A stretch of DNA of 64,000 nucleotides, from NCBI RefSeq assembly GCF_027943255.1, contig NC_072896.1, forward strand, positions 4,154,001-4,218,000, written 5' to 3'. Both the position numbers and the translations under genes were made by a program. The notes below the pieces were generated by a model. That model was not told where the DNA came from, did no database searches, and saw nothing but the letters and a program-made list of their open reading frames with translations. Of the stretch, positions 1-13,301 are shown piece after piece (the first letter of the stretch is position 1; each line of letters opens with the position of its first letter). This DNA comes from Anastrepha obliqua. Taxonomy: Eukaryota > Arthropoda > Insecta > Diptera > Tephritidae.

Positions 1-1195
1 TGCTGGCGCCTTGGTCCAGCATGTCGTAAATTTGCATATCTACCCCATGGCACATTGGACTTGCGTGGTGCGAGTTAAATTGTGAGTCCACTGCGACGTG
101 GCGCGCTTGGCGTGTGTGCTGCGGTTGGTTTGTTGGCGTGCTTGCAGTCGTTTACACGGACACATTCTTTTGTGGGCAAGTGTGTATGGATGTTTATCAG
201 TGTATGTGTGCTGCAAGTGCGCATGTTCGTGTAGGTTAATTGAATTCGCTTATAATTTTTGATTTATAATTAATTTAATTACAATGTTCATAAATATTTA
301 TAGCTTTTAATAATTTAATTAAAATTAGTGTGGCTGCGCACAAATTACGATTGACCAATTTAAATTAATTTCGGTTACTTTGAAATTGGCTAAAATATTT
401 GATATCGATAACGGGAAATGAAAAGCGCAATTTGGCTTTAGTTGTTTTTTGAGCTTGAGCTGTTTTTTGTGCTTTAGCTGATATGAATTTAGTAAATTTA
501 ATGAATTTTGAAAGAATATGTAGTTGGAAAGCCCGAGGTGGCCCAGATCGATAGTCATAGCCATTTGAAAGAAAAAAAAATCAGATACAAATCAGTGTCT
601 GAAGCATAATTATAATAACCTCAAAGCTGCATGAGCTGTAATATCTTTAATAGATAATTTTATGCAAACGCTTCTTAACAATGACTGCATAGACCTTTGA
701 CTGCATCTTTTTCCAGGTAGAGGGACTTTCATTTGTAGCTGAAACTTTATTTCTATTATGTAAATTGAAGGGCCGTAGCCGTGTGCGTGACTACAAGTTT
801 CAATTATATCCATCAATGGCATAAACCAAAAATTATTGTAAGTTCAGAAATCCCATAAAAAAATCCCATACGAACTTTCAGGCTGTAGATCTGGTTTATT
901 TCGTTTACTATAAGTCTAAAACATAATTATTGTTTTTTACAGACCACTTAGATCTAATATGAGCTTAAATTACTATTGTACTATATTACTATAATTATTA
1001 AATAAATTAGTAAAACGAGTTTATAAATTTCTAAAATTCATTCTTTCAAACCGAAAAGTCAAGCGGAATAGAACTCGAGATCTCATTGAATTCTCTTAAA
1101 ACGTGGGTAATAGGAGCATTACGCGCATAATTCATGTTAAGAAATTTAAGATGAAATGGATAAGTATTGCGTAACGTTTTAGTAGGTGAAAGTAA
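1..1195. other. non-coding, presumed intron
   Basis: No gene is recognisable. The sequence is AT-rich with short open frames that have no family resemblance and no codon structure. It ends where jockey-like LINE sequence begins near 1196. Confidence 0.5.
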
Positions 1196-2287
1196 ATGCA
1201 ACGTAATAGGGATGAGCAGTCCATTTCTCCTTTAATTACACTAAGCACTGCGCTATTTTTAGATATCAAGCAAGCATTCGATAAAGTTTGGCACCCAGGG
1301 TTACTCTATAAAATAAAAAATTGGCTTCCAGCTCCTTACTATTTAATTATAAAGTCATATCTTAGTGGTTGTACGTTCTACGTCCATGAAAAAGATGAAT
1401 CTTCAGAGTTGTACTCAATTAATGCTGGAGTTCCTCAGGAGCGTATTAGGCCCCGTTCTATACACAATATTTACCGCTGACCTACCGATTAACAGTAACA
1501 GCAACAGATGCTGATGATACAGCTTTTATTGCCACAAACTGTAATCGTAATGGCGCATCACTTCACCTACAACAACAACTGAATATGGTTGAAAAATGGC
1601 TAATGAATTGGAAGATGGAGGTTAACACTCAGAAGTCTGTTCAGATAACGATTACTTTGAGAACCGGAAATTGTCCTCCCGTATTTTTGAATGGCTCTAC
1701 CATACCTGAAAGTGAAACTGTCAAATACCTCGTTGTACATTTGGACCGAAGAATGACCTGGAAAACCCACATTAAAGAGAAACAGTAACAACTCAAGTTT
1801 AAAACGAAAAAAATGTACTGGCTCTTAGGCTAGCGATCACAACTTAGTCTCGTAAATAAAGTACTGCTCTACAAAGCTATCTTAAAGCCAGTATAGACAT
1901 ATGCAATACAGCTTTGGGGAACAGCGAGTAACTCAAACATTGAAGTCCTGCAAGTCCTACAAGTTTCAATTATAAGATACCAGGCTATGAAATGAAATCA
2001 CCAAAGCCTCTCGAAGATACCTAGACAGACTGTCGTACAATGAAAACATACTAGCAAGAAATCTTCTACACAATAGCATGGATGTCAAACGCCTTAAAAA
2101 AATTCATATTTTGGATCTCTCAAACAGATTTGAGGAAACATAATTGATTTGTAGCGAATACAACTGTTTTACAATATATTGATTGGTCTCAATGGAGCGC
2201 AATCAATCCTGTCATAATTCTTATATTTAAAAATATTCCTGATTGTCAACTGATAGATTGCAAATAAAATTTATTCATAAAAAAAAA
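1196..2287 (+). mobile_element. jockey-like LINE, 3' part of reverse transcriptase, decayed
   Basis: A non-LTR retrotransposon remnant. The first frame has reverse transcriptase block A (DIKQAFDKVWHPGLLYKI), then SINAGVPQ of the next block. A frameshift follows, and the catalytic box survives as TDADDTAFIA near 1506-1535. The next frame (1585-1788) carries the thumb motif VKYLVVHLDRRMTWKTHIK. Several stops and shifts make it dead. The 3' end is clear: an AATAAA signal near 2263 and a run of nine A at 2279-2287. The 5' half (endonuclease, gag) is missing, the usual 5' truncation of LINEs. The LINE at 37290-38950 is from the same family, sharing DxxQxFDxVWxxGxLYKI, VKYLxVHLDR and the 3' end GATTGCAAATAA. 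It borders a second, opposite-strand LINE fragment. Confidence 0.85.
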
Positions 2288-2299
2288 TTACACTAAAAA

Positions 2300-3121
2300 C
2301 AAAAGACAGTGAGAGTATAGACCTTCTACTCTCTAGAGACTTTAAGTTAATTAAAATCAAACGGGAATGAAATTTTAACGACCTGAAATAAAACCGAATG
2401 GAAACAAAGCGAGGCTAATTTACGTAATAGAATTGCATGAGAAACTCAATCAAATGGTTTAGAAAAGTCTGTATAAATACAATCGGCCTGAAAACCTTCA
2501 GCAAAAGTTCAAAAGCAGTATTCACCAAAAGCAGCCAAGTTGGAAACTGTAGACCTACCCGAGATAAATCAATGCTGATTAGGCGAAATTAAGCTCTTAG
2601 TTGCAAAGTACATTTTTTCTTTTACAATTCCTTCGAAAAGTTTAGAAATAGTAGAAAGTTTCGAGATCGACCTGTAGTTGCATATATCTTTCTTTTTGCC
2701 ACTCTTGAAAATAGTGGTGATAGTTGTGATTTTCCAATCGTCGATAAAAACTCCCGAAGATAGAGATTTATTAAAACCTAATTTGAGAGGAAAGACAATA
2801 GCCGGGAAGTTTTTAAAAAAATTACGAACAGCCCATCCTTAACAGTCTGTGAAGAAGGTTTTAAACCCAAAATCCCAATCTCAATGTCCAGGAAAACAAG
2901 GTTTAAATAGACAAATTCAAGGATGAAAGTGGATTATCATGACAAGGAGAAAACAAGGACGAATCATCACTAGTGAAATTAGATTTGAAAAAATCGGCAA
3001 ACAAATTGGCTACGTCCACAGGAGTAGACGCTGATTTGTCATTAAAGCGAACCCCGGTAGAGACTCCAGCGCTTAACTTTTTAGATTTAATAAATCGCCA
3101 AAAGGCTTTATTTTTATACAT
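2300..3121 (-). mobile_element. LINE reverse transcriptase fragment (CR1/jockey-type), decayed
   Basis: On the minus strand the frame 3121-2903 reads NKAFWRFIKSKKLSAGVSTG and VDVANLFADFFKSNF, the linker between endonuclease and reverse transcriptase in many CR1/jockey-type LINEs. After a shift it continues (about 2790-2400) through IYxDFSKPFD.VSHAILLRKL, matching RT block A with the usual Ala changed to Pro, and ISGRSTVSNLAAF. Stops interrupt both parts. No palm ADD box is seen because the fragment ends next to the jockey-like poly(A) at 2287. Catalytically dead; the clade assignment is approximate. Confidence 0.75.
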
Positions 3122-3500
3122 ATTTAAAGTTAGTGACTTTTAAAATACCCTGTATATAGAAAAAATTTAGTAATACTCGATCAAATTATAGTTTCTTACT
3201 ACCAATGAGGAACTACTAATGAGGAACTAATTTTTAAGATTTATTTTAATCTAAATTTAATGTTGTTGTTTGACGCCTTATGCTCTAATTGGAGTTAAAA
3301 GAAAAATATTAGTAATAATAATGTTGTTGATCTCAATCTTCTGTATAGCAAAAACTGCGCTATAAAATTTAGGGTCTTTACAAAGAACATCGATTTTCTT
3401 TATCTCCGACATCATCAGTGAAATAATTGTATAAATGTAAAGCGCATTTCCATACCACAAAAATCTGCGGAGTAATAATTTATTCTTTCTGCAGTGGCTT

Positions 3501-3585
3501 AGATTAGATTAGATTAGATTAAATTAGATTAGATTAGATTAGATTGGATTAGATTAGATTAGATTAGATTAGATTAGATTAGATT
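3501..3585. repeat. (AGATT)n microsatellite, 17 copies; LINE tail
   Basis: Seventeen consecutive 5-bp AGATT units with only two variant units (AAATT at 3521, GGATT at 3546). It lies just downstream of the 3' end of the minus-strand LINE at 3586-4485, so on that strand it reads (AATCT)n. The simplest reading is the LINE's own pentameric 3' tail rather than an independent microsatellite. Confidence 0.9.
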
Positions 3586-4485
3586 TGTGGGGGGTTGGAC
3601 AAGTCCAAGCACTCAGTCAGTAGACCATTGTACTACACCCGGATATATTTCAGTAGAAAGAATGGTAGGACGGATATATTAGTTTGAGGTCACTCTTCCA
3701 CAAATCTCTTGGATTCATTGATGAATATTAAGAGATCTGGAAGACGAAGAGTATGAACTTTATCCATACTCATTGTATCGCAACCCAATATCCTAAGTCT
3801 GATTCTGGCAAATACAGGACAGCTACAGAGAAAATGCTCTGCAGTGTCGTGATTCTCAAGACAGGATAGGCATATCGGGCTGTCTACGACCCCCATGGTA
3901 GCCATATGCTGACCACAGACGTTGAGCCCTATGATTACACCCACCAGTACTCTGAGGTCCTTTCTGCTGAGTTTTAGGAGAAAGGTCGCTGTTTTCCTGT
4001 TTGGTTCTTTCACAAAGCTCTTGGCTACTCTGCACGAGTTCAACTCAGACCAATGATCTCTGTGGGTAGACCTCATGAAGCCGTCAATACATAGATGACT
4101 CTATGTGGAATAGACACCTAGAAAGGGTTCAGGGCCTAGTGGTATACTTGAAAAGCCTTCATTTGCCAATTTATCAGCTAACTCGTTCCCCGCAATACCA
4201 CAATGTCCAGGCACCCAAATAAGACTAACTTTGTTGTGTTTTGCAACACTGTTCAGTTTTTTTCTTATATTCACCGACTAACTTCGTAGAGCAGCGTGGG
4301 TTAGCAAGGGCTTTCAGTGCAGCTTGACTAACACTACAAATTCCAATACTGCCCCGCCACTTTTTCTCAATTAGCCGGTACGCCACATTCAAGATGGCAT
4401 AGACCTCCGTAAGGAATACCGTGGCCATCTGTCCTGTGGCATAGTTTAATTTATTTGTTTTATTCTCCGATACGTGGAACATTAA
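3586..4485 (-). mobile_element. LINE 3' end with RNase H and C-terminal Cys/His motif, decayed
   Basis: A 5'-truncated non-LTR retrotransposon of the RNase H-bearing jockey superclade (I/LOA/R1-like). From the 5' side: an RNase H segment with FLTEVYAIL (the catalytic Glu) and CSVSQAALKAL, where the usual Asp of DSQAA is Val. After a frameshift comes VSLIWVPGHCGIAGNELADKL near 4215-4160, the C-terminal RNase H motif. The frame 4076-3690 then carries the terminal domain: LVGVIIGLNVCGQHMATMG and a C-x2-C-x8-H-x4-C motif (ICLSCLENHDTAEHFLCSCPV). It stops 105 bp before the (AATCT)n tail. The frameshift and lost catalytic Asp make it inactive. Confidence 0.85.
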
Positions 4486-4831
4486 AATAATTTATGAAAT
4501 TTAAAATTTTAGAAAAATATGTATTATCATCGTTAAGTATTTTTTTTTAGTCTGCAAAAAATCATGTATAATATTTAGTTTTACTTAGAAAAAATAAACA
4601 AATAAAATGAAACTACGTGGCGATGCCATAAATGTTTACTATTTTTTATGATTTATTGTTGTAGAAACTGTGTAGAAACTGTGTTTCTATTATTTTTAAA
4701 CCTAATAAACTCGTTTCTGATATCTCTTTTATTGTAGAAGTTATGTTACAGAATGTTAGAAAAATTACGACATTATTTTCATTAGAAAAAAAGCATTAGC
4801 ATTTGAAAAATATATTTTGCGCTAAGATTAA

Positions 4832-5551
4832 GGGGGGACCCTCATTTATCGGGTCAAAAAAATCGATTTTTTGGAAATAATTTTAATCTATTCTACAACT
4901 ATTTAAGAACATACTTTCAAAATTTCAAGTCGATATCTGTATTTTTGAAGGAGTGACAAAATTTTTAACAGGACGCGACGGGTGGCCTGATCGCCTGTAT
5001 CCAAAACTTTAAACGCGTTTTTCTCGAAACATCATTTTACGATTTTGTGTACACAATTGAGAACGCTGTATTGAACCAATCAGGCTTTACAATAGCTCAT
5101 TTTAAAGATAATTAAATTGTTTTCAATGTGACATTAAGTGTTTTTTTTAAAAAAAAGATTTTCATATTTTTTTGTAATTTTAAAGTCAATTTTTATGCAT
5201 GAAAAATCACTTTTAACATAAAACTGGGTAAAAAATATCAATTTCGACATTTTTTTTTAAAATCAAAATGTCACATCGAAGGTATTATCCTAAAGTTTTA
5301 AAAAAAATTTGGTTTTTTTATTTCAGAAAAAAATTCAGAGCGCTAGAATGTACACAGATAGAATGAGGTGCCATGGACGAGGTGTATATTTCCATACTTA
5401 AAATGTTTTTTTTCTTCTCCGAAAATTTTTGTAGACAGTCAAGACATTTATTAAAGCACTTTATGAATTACAAAACGTTTGAAGTTATTTTACCTGAGAA
5501 AAAAATTCCCAAAAATGATGCATTTTTAGACCGTCTAAATGAGGGTCCCCC
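4832..5551 (+). mobile_element. TTAA-flanked 720-bp inverted-repeat element, copy 1
   Basis: Bounded by TTAA at 4828-4831 and 5552-5555. The ends are inverted repeats: GGGGGGACCCTCATTTATCG on the left against TAAATGAGGGTCCCCC on the right. No coding capacity is seen. It contains AAAACTTTAAACGCGTTTTT from 5006, followed by CTCGAAAC, starting about 175 bp from the left end. The same core lies at an equivalent offset in the elements at 40788, 44764, 53371 and 61820. The TTAA duplication is what piggyBac-like transposons leave, so it may be a non-autonomous piggyBac-type MITE. Confidence 0.85.
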
Positions 5552-5555
5552 TTAA

Positions 5556-7963
5556 GAAGAAAAACTTGGATTTTTATAGAGCAAATAATTCTACAATATA
5601 ATTAAGGAAAACATTTTTAAATTAATATTGTTTGATGGGTTAAAATGTTCAGCAGAAATCTGGGCCATGATTTCTTAACATAGAATTGTTGAACATATTA
5701 TATCATATATCTAAGCTGTAAGGATCGAATATTTTTCTGTGCCGATTTACCATAAGAATGGATAAAAGAGTGACTACTTTCACGCATTTTCTTCCTAAAA
5801 AATACGTTCGACAATTTTTTATATGTTGAAAAATTTGACTGATATTGTGAAAAAAATTATCAAAAAATTAACGGAATTTGCACCTACTAGCACTCTTTCC
5901 AATAAAATTGAATGAGCTCTAACACTGTTTACCAAAAATTATTCTAAAAATTCTGATTAAAAAGTTTGAAGTTTTGGTGAAGATTTTCAGAATTTTCATA
6001 ATTTTTGCACAAAGTTTGAAAAATCGATTTATATGGTTTTTTTAATGAGTTAAATTGATGAATGAGCTAAATTTTTATAAAAATTTAATAGACACTAAAT
6101 AAACAAAAGTAAAATAGCCAAAAGTGTTCAAAATTCCGCACACCTATTTTATTGTCCACGAGTCATGTGTTTCGCTGTTGCCTTATTCCGAGCTACCCAG
6201 CTGCAATATGAGTAATGGAGAAAAATAGAAAAATAACTTAAAAGTTCCCTGAATATCTTTTCTGAAATAATCCACTCCTACTTTTAAAGTAGCAACATTT
6301 TATGTCTGCTCTAAATATTTTTTATTTGCTCAATTTTCGAAGCGACGTATTATTTGCCTAGCAGTCCAATACCTAATAAATATTTAAAAAGCAAAAATTT
6401 ATTTAACTCAAACTTGTGCAAGTATGAGTGTTTTATGAGATATTCGCAACGAGAAAAATTACTGCGGCACAAATAGCGCAAACAAATAAAATTTATTGAA
6501 CTAAAGCGAACACAACAGTCACTCTGCGCACAAATATATACCCCGCAGAGAAAGCTAAGCTACTCAGCAAATATTTTAATTCATGAATTGGTATTTCATG
6601 GAAGAAGGTTGAGCGTGACTAGAATGGAATTAGTTGCATGATGGCCAGTTTGAGGCTTATGTCAAAGAAATATTTTTCCATTGCTATTAAAATGCACTTA
6701 TATAGGAGTGATTTTAAGGGTGTTAAGGTTGCACGGAAAAAGGCTTAAATAAAAATAATTATTGGCGGTGCCAATTAGTTTATTTTTCCTCCATTATGAA
6801 CTAGTATAACACTGATGCATAGGCCGACTAGTTCGGGAACGGGTATGTGGGTGATACAAGGACTGAGAATTGATATACGCATCCTGCGCATCGCCATGTT
6901 AAAAGTAGCAGTTGGTAGCAGTGAAAAAGCATAGAAGACGAACCACTACAGCTGCAAAGTAAACTCGTCATCAGTTAGACCAAAACTAGTGGGTTTGACG
7001 GCAGGGTACTTGTTGCCAGCGAGCGCCACAAAAATGTGTTATTGCTGTGATTTGAATAGGCCATTTTCGATATGGAATTTTCATAAAAATCAAAAGCAGA
7101 GGAAGTGATTTATTTTGCATGTGTGTGATATAAAATATGAGAGTGTTTGCATGTAAGCATTTCTAGCGTATTTGTATGTGAATATAGGGGAGTTTGCGTA
7201 GAAAAGTCGACAGTTACACACATCTACTTACGGTGTATGTGAAAGTGTATGAAATCCCTCCCTACAAAGCTTACAAAGCATTCACACGTATTTACGTTAT
7301 TATGTATGAAAATATGTGCAAATACATAAACACAGACATATAAAAAATTAGTTCAATAGTAATTTCACAACCTACTCCTGCTCATCTGGGCTATCGTCTC
7401 CCTATTTTATTGCGCTTGTTCCCAATTGTGTTTCCTATCTTTTATGGCACTTTCTGCTACTTGGCAAATATTCATATATTTATAAATTATCGTTCCTTGC
7501 TTTCGCATCCGTATTCGGCATTCGGCAGCAGCTTAACAAACGCAACTTTTCCGATTTCTGCTTCAGTAATGAGTCTAATTTTCAAGTACGCAAACATTTT
7601 TTCGGCACTTCGTTTGGGGCAAAACATTTTGTGGCGCCACTTTTATGCTACGTATGTGCATATGTGAGTGTGAAGCGAAGATAATTATCTTGTTTTTGCT
7701 TCAAACTATAACCAAATGCGAAGTGTTAGAACGTAAAAAATTCGACTAGGTTGGGCCAGAGTGAATGAACTGGCCCAACAGAAAGCCAGTCTCATGTTCA
7801 TTACGATTTTGGTGTTCAGTAGCTGGATATGTCGCTTTAGTGTCATTTTACACTATAAGTTTCCACTAACAACCCTTTGGATATAAATTGTTGCTTGTAT
7901 TATCTTTAACTTTCATATTTAAATAGAAAAAAAATGTTCTGCAATCTTGGCTTTGCGTGACCT
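5556..7963. other. non-coding, presumed intron
   Basis: AT-rich DNA without a recognisable gene or transposon. A stretch near 5950-6060 (AATTCTGATTAAAAAGT and an AAAATCGATTT block) resembles 29640-29800, suggesting an old shared repeat, but no ends are visible. The part at 7100-7700 has short GTATGTG/CATACA runs typical of fly introns. Confidence 0.5.
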
Positions 7964-8323
7964 TTGTGGTTAAGTTTCAAGGGCCGGTGTTGATTTTGAA
8001 TAAAATACAATTTTTTTTAAGAAATTATTGTCATGTCTCTTTATTTTGTTAATATTGGTATGCATAAATTACGTATGGAACAAAATATCGGCCCGGCCTG
8101 GGCGGCACACCTCCATCCGATGGTCTAAATTTTCGATGACGCTGAGGCATAATTGAGGTTCTATGCCATTAATGTGCCAAATTATCTCATCCTTTAGCTC
8201 TTGAATTGTTGCTGGCTTATCGACGTATACGTTTGCTTTCAAATAACCCCAAAGAAAGAAGTCCAACGGTGTCGTTGACGTTTAGGTGTGGTTCACATCG
8301 GCCCTTGAAATTCAGCAACCCTT
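7964..8323 (-). mobile_element. Tc1/mariner-superfamily deletion derivative, family A copy 1
   Basis: About 360 bp with related ends: GTGGTTAAGTTTCAAGGGCC at 7966 and, inverted, GGCCCTTGAAATTCAGCAAC ending 8319. On the minus strand it encodes only the transposase C-terminus (8266-8069), starting at MDFFLWGYLK, whose Asp matches the third catalytic Asp of the D-D-D type, then ATIQELKDEI and a short basic tail. Everything from the right end to this Asp is deleted. The junction TGTCGTTGACGTTTAGG is also present in the copy at 47311. The copy at 20910 still has the sequence in between. Confidence 0.85.
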
Positions 8324-9670
8324 TACCTTATCTTGTAGACCTTGTATGTTCACATATTTTTTATTTGTTCATTTTTTTCATAGCAGTTTTGACTAACCTG
8401 CAGAAAGTTGGCTTCAGTACCAGAAACAAGCGTAAAAAGTAATATTTGCATCACGGTTTTATTATTTGCGCTTTCATGGCCTTCGAAGATAACTTACAAC
8501 ACTCTTAAGTGTCAGTGATGTATTTTGTGACACCAAATGCCTTTTAGTCAGAAGCTTGCAACATAGGTGATAAGTAGTGGCGGCTTTATTTGTTTATTAT
8601 GAAAATTCTTATCAGAATCAAAATTATAATTTTACTTCAGTACTTCATTTAAAAACAAGTTACAAACATAAAGCTTAAAGACTTGGCCATTTGAAGATTA
8701 TTGATAGCTGTGTAAAATTTCATTTCATTTTTCCAACGATTTTTTTTTCTACTTGCATAATCAAAATCAATTCATTATCAACGAATTATCCTATGATGAT
8801 AATATTTTGGGATTTCCATTAACTCGTATAAAAGCAGACGTATGGCTCAAGAATTATTTTAGTTTGGTTATTTATAATTTATAGTTAAATTTGTAGTCAG
8901 TAAGAATTTTTGTACATTACGAAGAGAAATTCTCTGTTGTTACATTACGAAGAAATATTCTTAACTTTTCAAATATTGGATAAAGTTTATGTAATTCACT
9001 CTTTGTCATATCATCTTTCTGAGGTCTTTCTGTTAACAATTTTCATTATAACAGAAGGCATAAGGTAGGAATTGGAGGCTAGCAATAGGTGCAGTGCTTG
9101 AAGAGTGGAATTATCTCACAATCTTCACACCCGTCAGGCTTCTACAAGGCTTTAGACTTTTATTGAATGGCGAAATTTAGTTTCATTATGCAGTAACCGG
9201 TTACCGCACACATTCCTTAATAGTCACTACTTGAACAAATCCTTGGTGCTTCATCCTTATTTCTACTTTTTGTTATGATACTACAAAGCATCGATGTCAT
9301 GTAATATTTTTCACTTACTCAGTGAAAGGTTTAGTATTATGAGGCTTGTTCTTAAGTATTATACAAAAATTATTTACTACATTAATGCTATTGAAATAGT
9401 TGGAGTTACGACGAGATTAAAGCATTTTAAGCAAATTCAACCAAAACCTATTAAATGGAAATTGTATCAACGGACCTTTTTGGAATGTTTAAATTATGCT
9501 AGATACAGTCTGTCTAATAGAAGTGTGACCACCACAACTTGGAAACTATTTGAACCATTCGATTCTAACAGACTGAACTGTAGGGGCTTATAATATTTAT
9601 AATATGCCAAATATTCAATAAATTGTAAAGCTACCACCATTAGCTATAGTGGTTTCAAATGTTCGAGCCA
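8324..9670. other. non-coding, presumed intron
   Basis: No gene is recognised. An open frame of 99 codons at 9294-9593 has no similarity I know and no splice context, so I do not call it. Confidence 0.45.
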
Positions 9671-9744
9671 TATTTCGTGCCATCTCCAAATAAGTCGAAT
9701 TTCTTCATATTTCGTGTCATCTCCAAATCAGTCGAATTTGCCTT
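9671..9744. repeat. 37-bp imperfect tandem duplication
   Basis: Two adjacent copies of a unit beginning ATATTTCGTGCCATCTCC and containing AAATAAGTCGAATTT (second copy AAATCAGTCGAATTT). They differ at a few positions. The duplication sits at the edge of the Tc1-like remnant. Confidence 0.8.
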
Positions 9745-10215
9745 CATAACTGTTTGGTCCTCTATATTTGTGTTCCCTTGAGTGTTTGCTAAACCATTGC
9801 CTAAACTCTTTGAATACGGTTGGCATCAGGCGACTGTGAAGGCCAACCCAATATTTCAATCCCATTTTGCTGTTTCCACTCTGCAGACCTTCCGCTGCGA
9901 TGCTTGAAATCGTTGTCTTCTTATAAGGTTGGCTAGTTCTTCTATTGTAAAAATCTTTGCAGCTGTAGGTAATAATGCTTTTGGGTAAATTTTATTCATC
10001 AAAACTTCAGGCAAGTTGGCGGTACGCAAAAATAAACGGCCAAATCCTTTTTCGGAAAAGCAGCCCCAAGCATGAACCTTAACTGGATGGTTAACCGTTC
10101 GTAGAAGTTGTCGATTATCAGCAGTACACCATGACTGACATATACAACTATTCGCTCAAAAGGTGGATTCATTCGTGAATATTACGTTTCCCTAAGTCCG
10201 TCTTGAAATTGCCTT
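9745..10215 (-). pseudogene. Tc1-like transposase remnant, C-terminal half
   Basis: Minus-strand translation in shifting frames gives WGCFSEKGFGRLFL and VLMNKIYPKALLP, then EDNDFKHRS near 9925, the second catalytic motif (EDNDPKH in Tc1 transposases). Next is WKQQNGIEILGWPSQSPDAN followed by RIQRV, aligning with NPIENVW, where the third catalytic residue Glu is lost (Gln). Spacing between the two motifs is close to the D34E of Tc1. Multiple shifts and stops; no inverted repeats recognised. An inactive DNA transposon fossil. Confidence 0.75.
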
Positions 10216-13200
10216 AGCCCATGCAAGTATTTTTTCAATGTGTGATAATGAGAGCAGCGGATTTTTCAATAAAAATCAATAAACTTCTGATCTTGCTTTT
10301 GAAAGGTATTTGTTTTTGGAATCATCCGGGGGAGCCGGCAACGTTTTTAACTTCGATATTCCGTTGGATCCATTTATTAATGAACATCTTCGATTTCTGT
10401 ACTAAACAGGCAGTGCTTGGAATCGAATCTTCTTTATGTTGGGCTACCTGCTTAGAATATTTAATTAAATTATTCTTGGAATATTATACCTTTTTGGATA
10501 ACGAGGAATTTGTACTAGTTTTATTAATAATTTCAAAATATCTTAATGAAAATTCGTAATTTCAAAATTTATAAACCAGACATTTTTAACTGTCAGGGCT
10601 TGACTCATACTTTACTGATGATTTTTATTACTTCACATGTGCTTTAACTAAAACTGGGAGAAAAAATGCAGGCACTTGAGCTAAATTTAAAAACGTTAAC
10701 GTAAATTCGAATATTCCGATAACGGTTAGGGTTTAGAGGTTGTGTCATATAACCAAAGTAAATAAGCTTAAGTATCCAGAGCAATTTTCCCTGTAATCCT
10801 GTATATATATTTATATTTATATTTATATTTTTTAGTATTCTTTCCACCGTCTAGTCTATATTTCACTACAATTCTTCCATTCTGTATTCCATCCTATCAT
10901 ATAGCATTTATTTATCATATTAAGAAGAATGAAATGCTTCATATTCTTAGCGATAAGCTTGAACAGATAGTTGAATGAAAAGTGGGAGTGGCAAGATATG
11001 AAAAGCAATAATAAATTTAGCAGTAGAAACGCGACTGCTGGAAAAATTATCATAAAAAATGAGTGCACAAAATTATGCAAACATAAATTTTCAACTAACT
11101 CTCTCTGCCTCTCTTTGTTGCTTACACTGTAAGTAAGTAAAAGTATGCTCACCGTGGCAATTTCTTCTTATTATGCTTCCGTTTGTCCTTTTCGAACACC
11201 TCTTGAAGTATGTTTTCTATGCTTTTTTTTATTTTTTTGCTTTTTTCGTTTTTATTATTGTTTTGTTTTTGTTTCTTTTCTCTTAATTTAGCACGGTCGA
11301 CAGTGACTTACGTGCTACACACATTTGCGTTTTCCTATTTCTCCACTCATTTTTCTTGATTTCATTTTTCTGGTCGCATTTAAATTAAAACACTCCAGAA
11401 AAACAAAGCGACGCTTACCCTCCAGCGTTAAAGTGACACCATGTTGTGTGTGTATTAGTGCGCGCAGACTTACATACTTACACACGCACATATATTATAA
11501 TATATATATATGTGAGTATAGAAATTTACTTGAATGTGGGCATGTATAAGTGCTTTAGTTTCTCTCAAGGTGCCACTAGTGTGTGTTCGTGACAAGTGTC
11601 TTGCGTAGTGCGTGGGATGTGCGAGACAAGCTTGTCGCAATTCCAGTTAGTACGAGAAAATGTGGGAAATAAAATGATTGTGTCTAAAACTTTAATGTTA
11701 AGTAGTTGGTTGTAACGTAAGGATTTGTAGGCACTTCAGAAGAGTGAGAAAAATGTGAGTGAGTACTGCCCTGCAGGCAAAACATTGACACCGACTACCA
11801 TCAGAGTGCAAGAAAAAATATAATTAAGCGCTAAAAATAGTTGACAATTTCTTAGTATGATACTTTAAACGCGCAATTCTTGCACGCGTAAGGTGTAGAA
11901 CTTTAAGTCCGTCGTTTTTCGTTGGATGGCTGCAGTGGTAAGGGCTGATCGAAATAGACAGATCTAAATTTACTTCACAGTCAGTTTGGGCATCTGTGAA
12001 TATCATCGCAATGGGTATTTTAAAAATTTACTCTCGGTCGAAGATGATATAATAATTTTTAGGTCGTCCCTTTTTGGAATTTTACATTTTCTGTTTCAAT
12101 TGAAAAAAAAACTGCAGCTGCTGCACATTGAATGCTTTCCTTAACTCTGGAATGTTATCCAAATTTTTGTTTTGCGTCGAAAATGACCTACTTCAAACTC
12201 ATATTAAATGCATTCTGTGTATAAATAATGCTAATAATGGATTTATTATTTTATTTTTATGTTTATTATAATAAATTTTTAACCAATCTTGGCAATTTAT
12301 TTTTGAGAAATAATCAAGAAAATTATTCTTTGCCGTATCTCTTAAGAACAATTTGCCACTAAGCCCGCCGCTTTTTTTCTTTTGGACACTCAAATTCGTC
12401 TGTTCATGCTAAAAAATATCGAAAAAATCCATTCAGACTGCACCTGTACTTACTTTTTAAATTTTTTTTTCAACTCTTTTTATAATTTTCAAAATACGTT
12501 TTACGTTTCCATTTTTGTATTCATTTATTTTATTTTGCTTGGGAGAAATATTTTGACATTTGTAGGTAAAGTTGTTCAATGCTTTCCATGGCCAATCCCA
12601 ATAGTGCCATAGTTGAACTTAGCAGCCCCTCAGCACGAAGTCGTATCGCTTTATGCGAGTTGGATGCAACTGAATATATATTGGTATATTTGCTTTACAT
12701 GTAAATCTACATTTAAACGAGTGTTCTTTTGTAACTTCGAATTTTTAGAAAAAACGACCATGCACTTTTTTCTTATTTTGGAATATTACACTCACAGTTA
12801 TTTCGTTTTGTTCCTGCACAAAAAATCGCCTACCTAAAAATAGATATTTTAAATTGGTATATAAAATGTTCAATGAAAGAATAAAAAGATTGTTGGCAAT
12901 GTCTCGAAGAATTGTATTAATATAATAAAGTTTCATCTGGTAGATATCTGGTTGAAAATACTTAACCTAACTAAGTACGGTGTAAGAACAATAAAAAGTT
13001 GTTTTTTAAATTTTTTTGACACAAAAAAATGGTTTTTAGTTGTTTATAATTTTTTTTAATAATATTTCCGTTCTTTTTTAACGCTTTTTTTCTGCTCTTC
13101 TCCATCTGATCTGTTTTCTGTTCTTAGCAGCAACAAAAAACAACACAAAAAGATAAAATTCTGAGTTATACTGGTTTTTCGTTCTCGGTAATGCAAATCC

Positions 13201-13301
13201 TGCATGCCAGTTTGAAAGTTTTCTCTAAAAAAAGTGCATGTAGCGTAGTACACATAAAAGAAGTGAAACTTTCATGCAGACAAAGAAAGATGGGAGACCC
13301 G

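Noticed and set aside
9294..9593. 99-codon open frame, plus strand
   Set aside because: No domain, no start or splice context.
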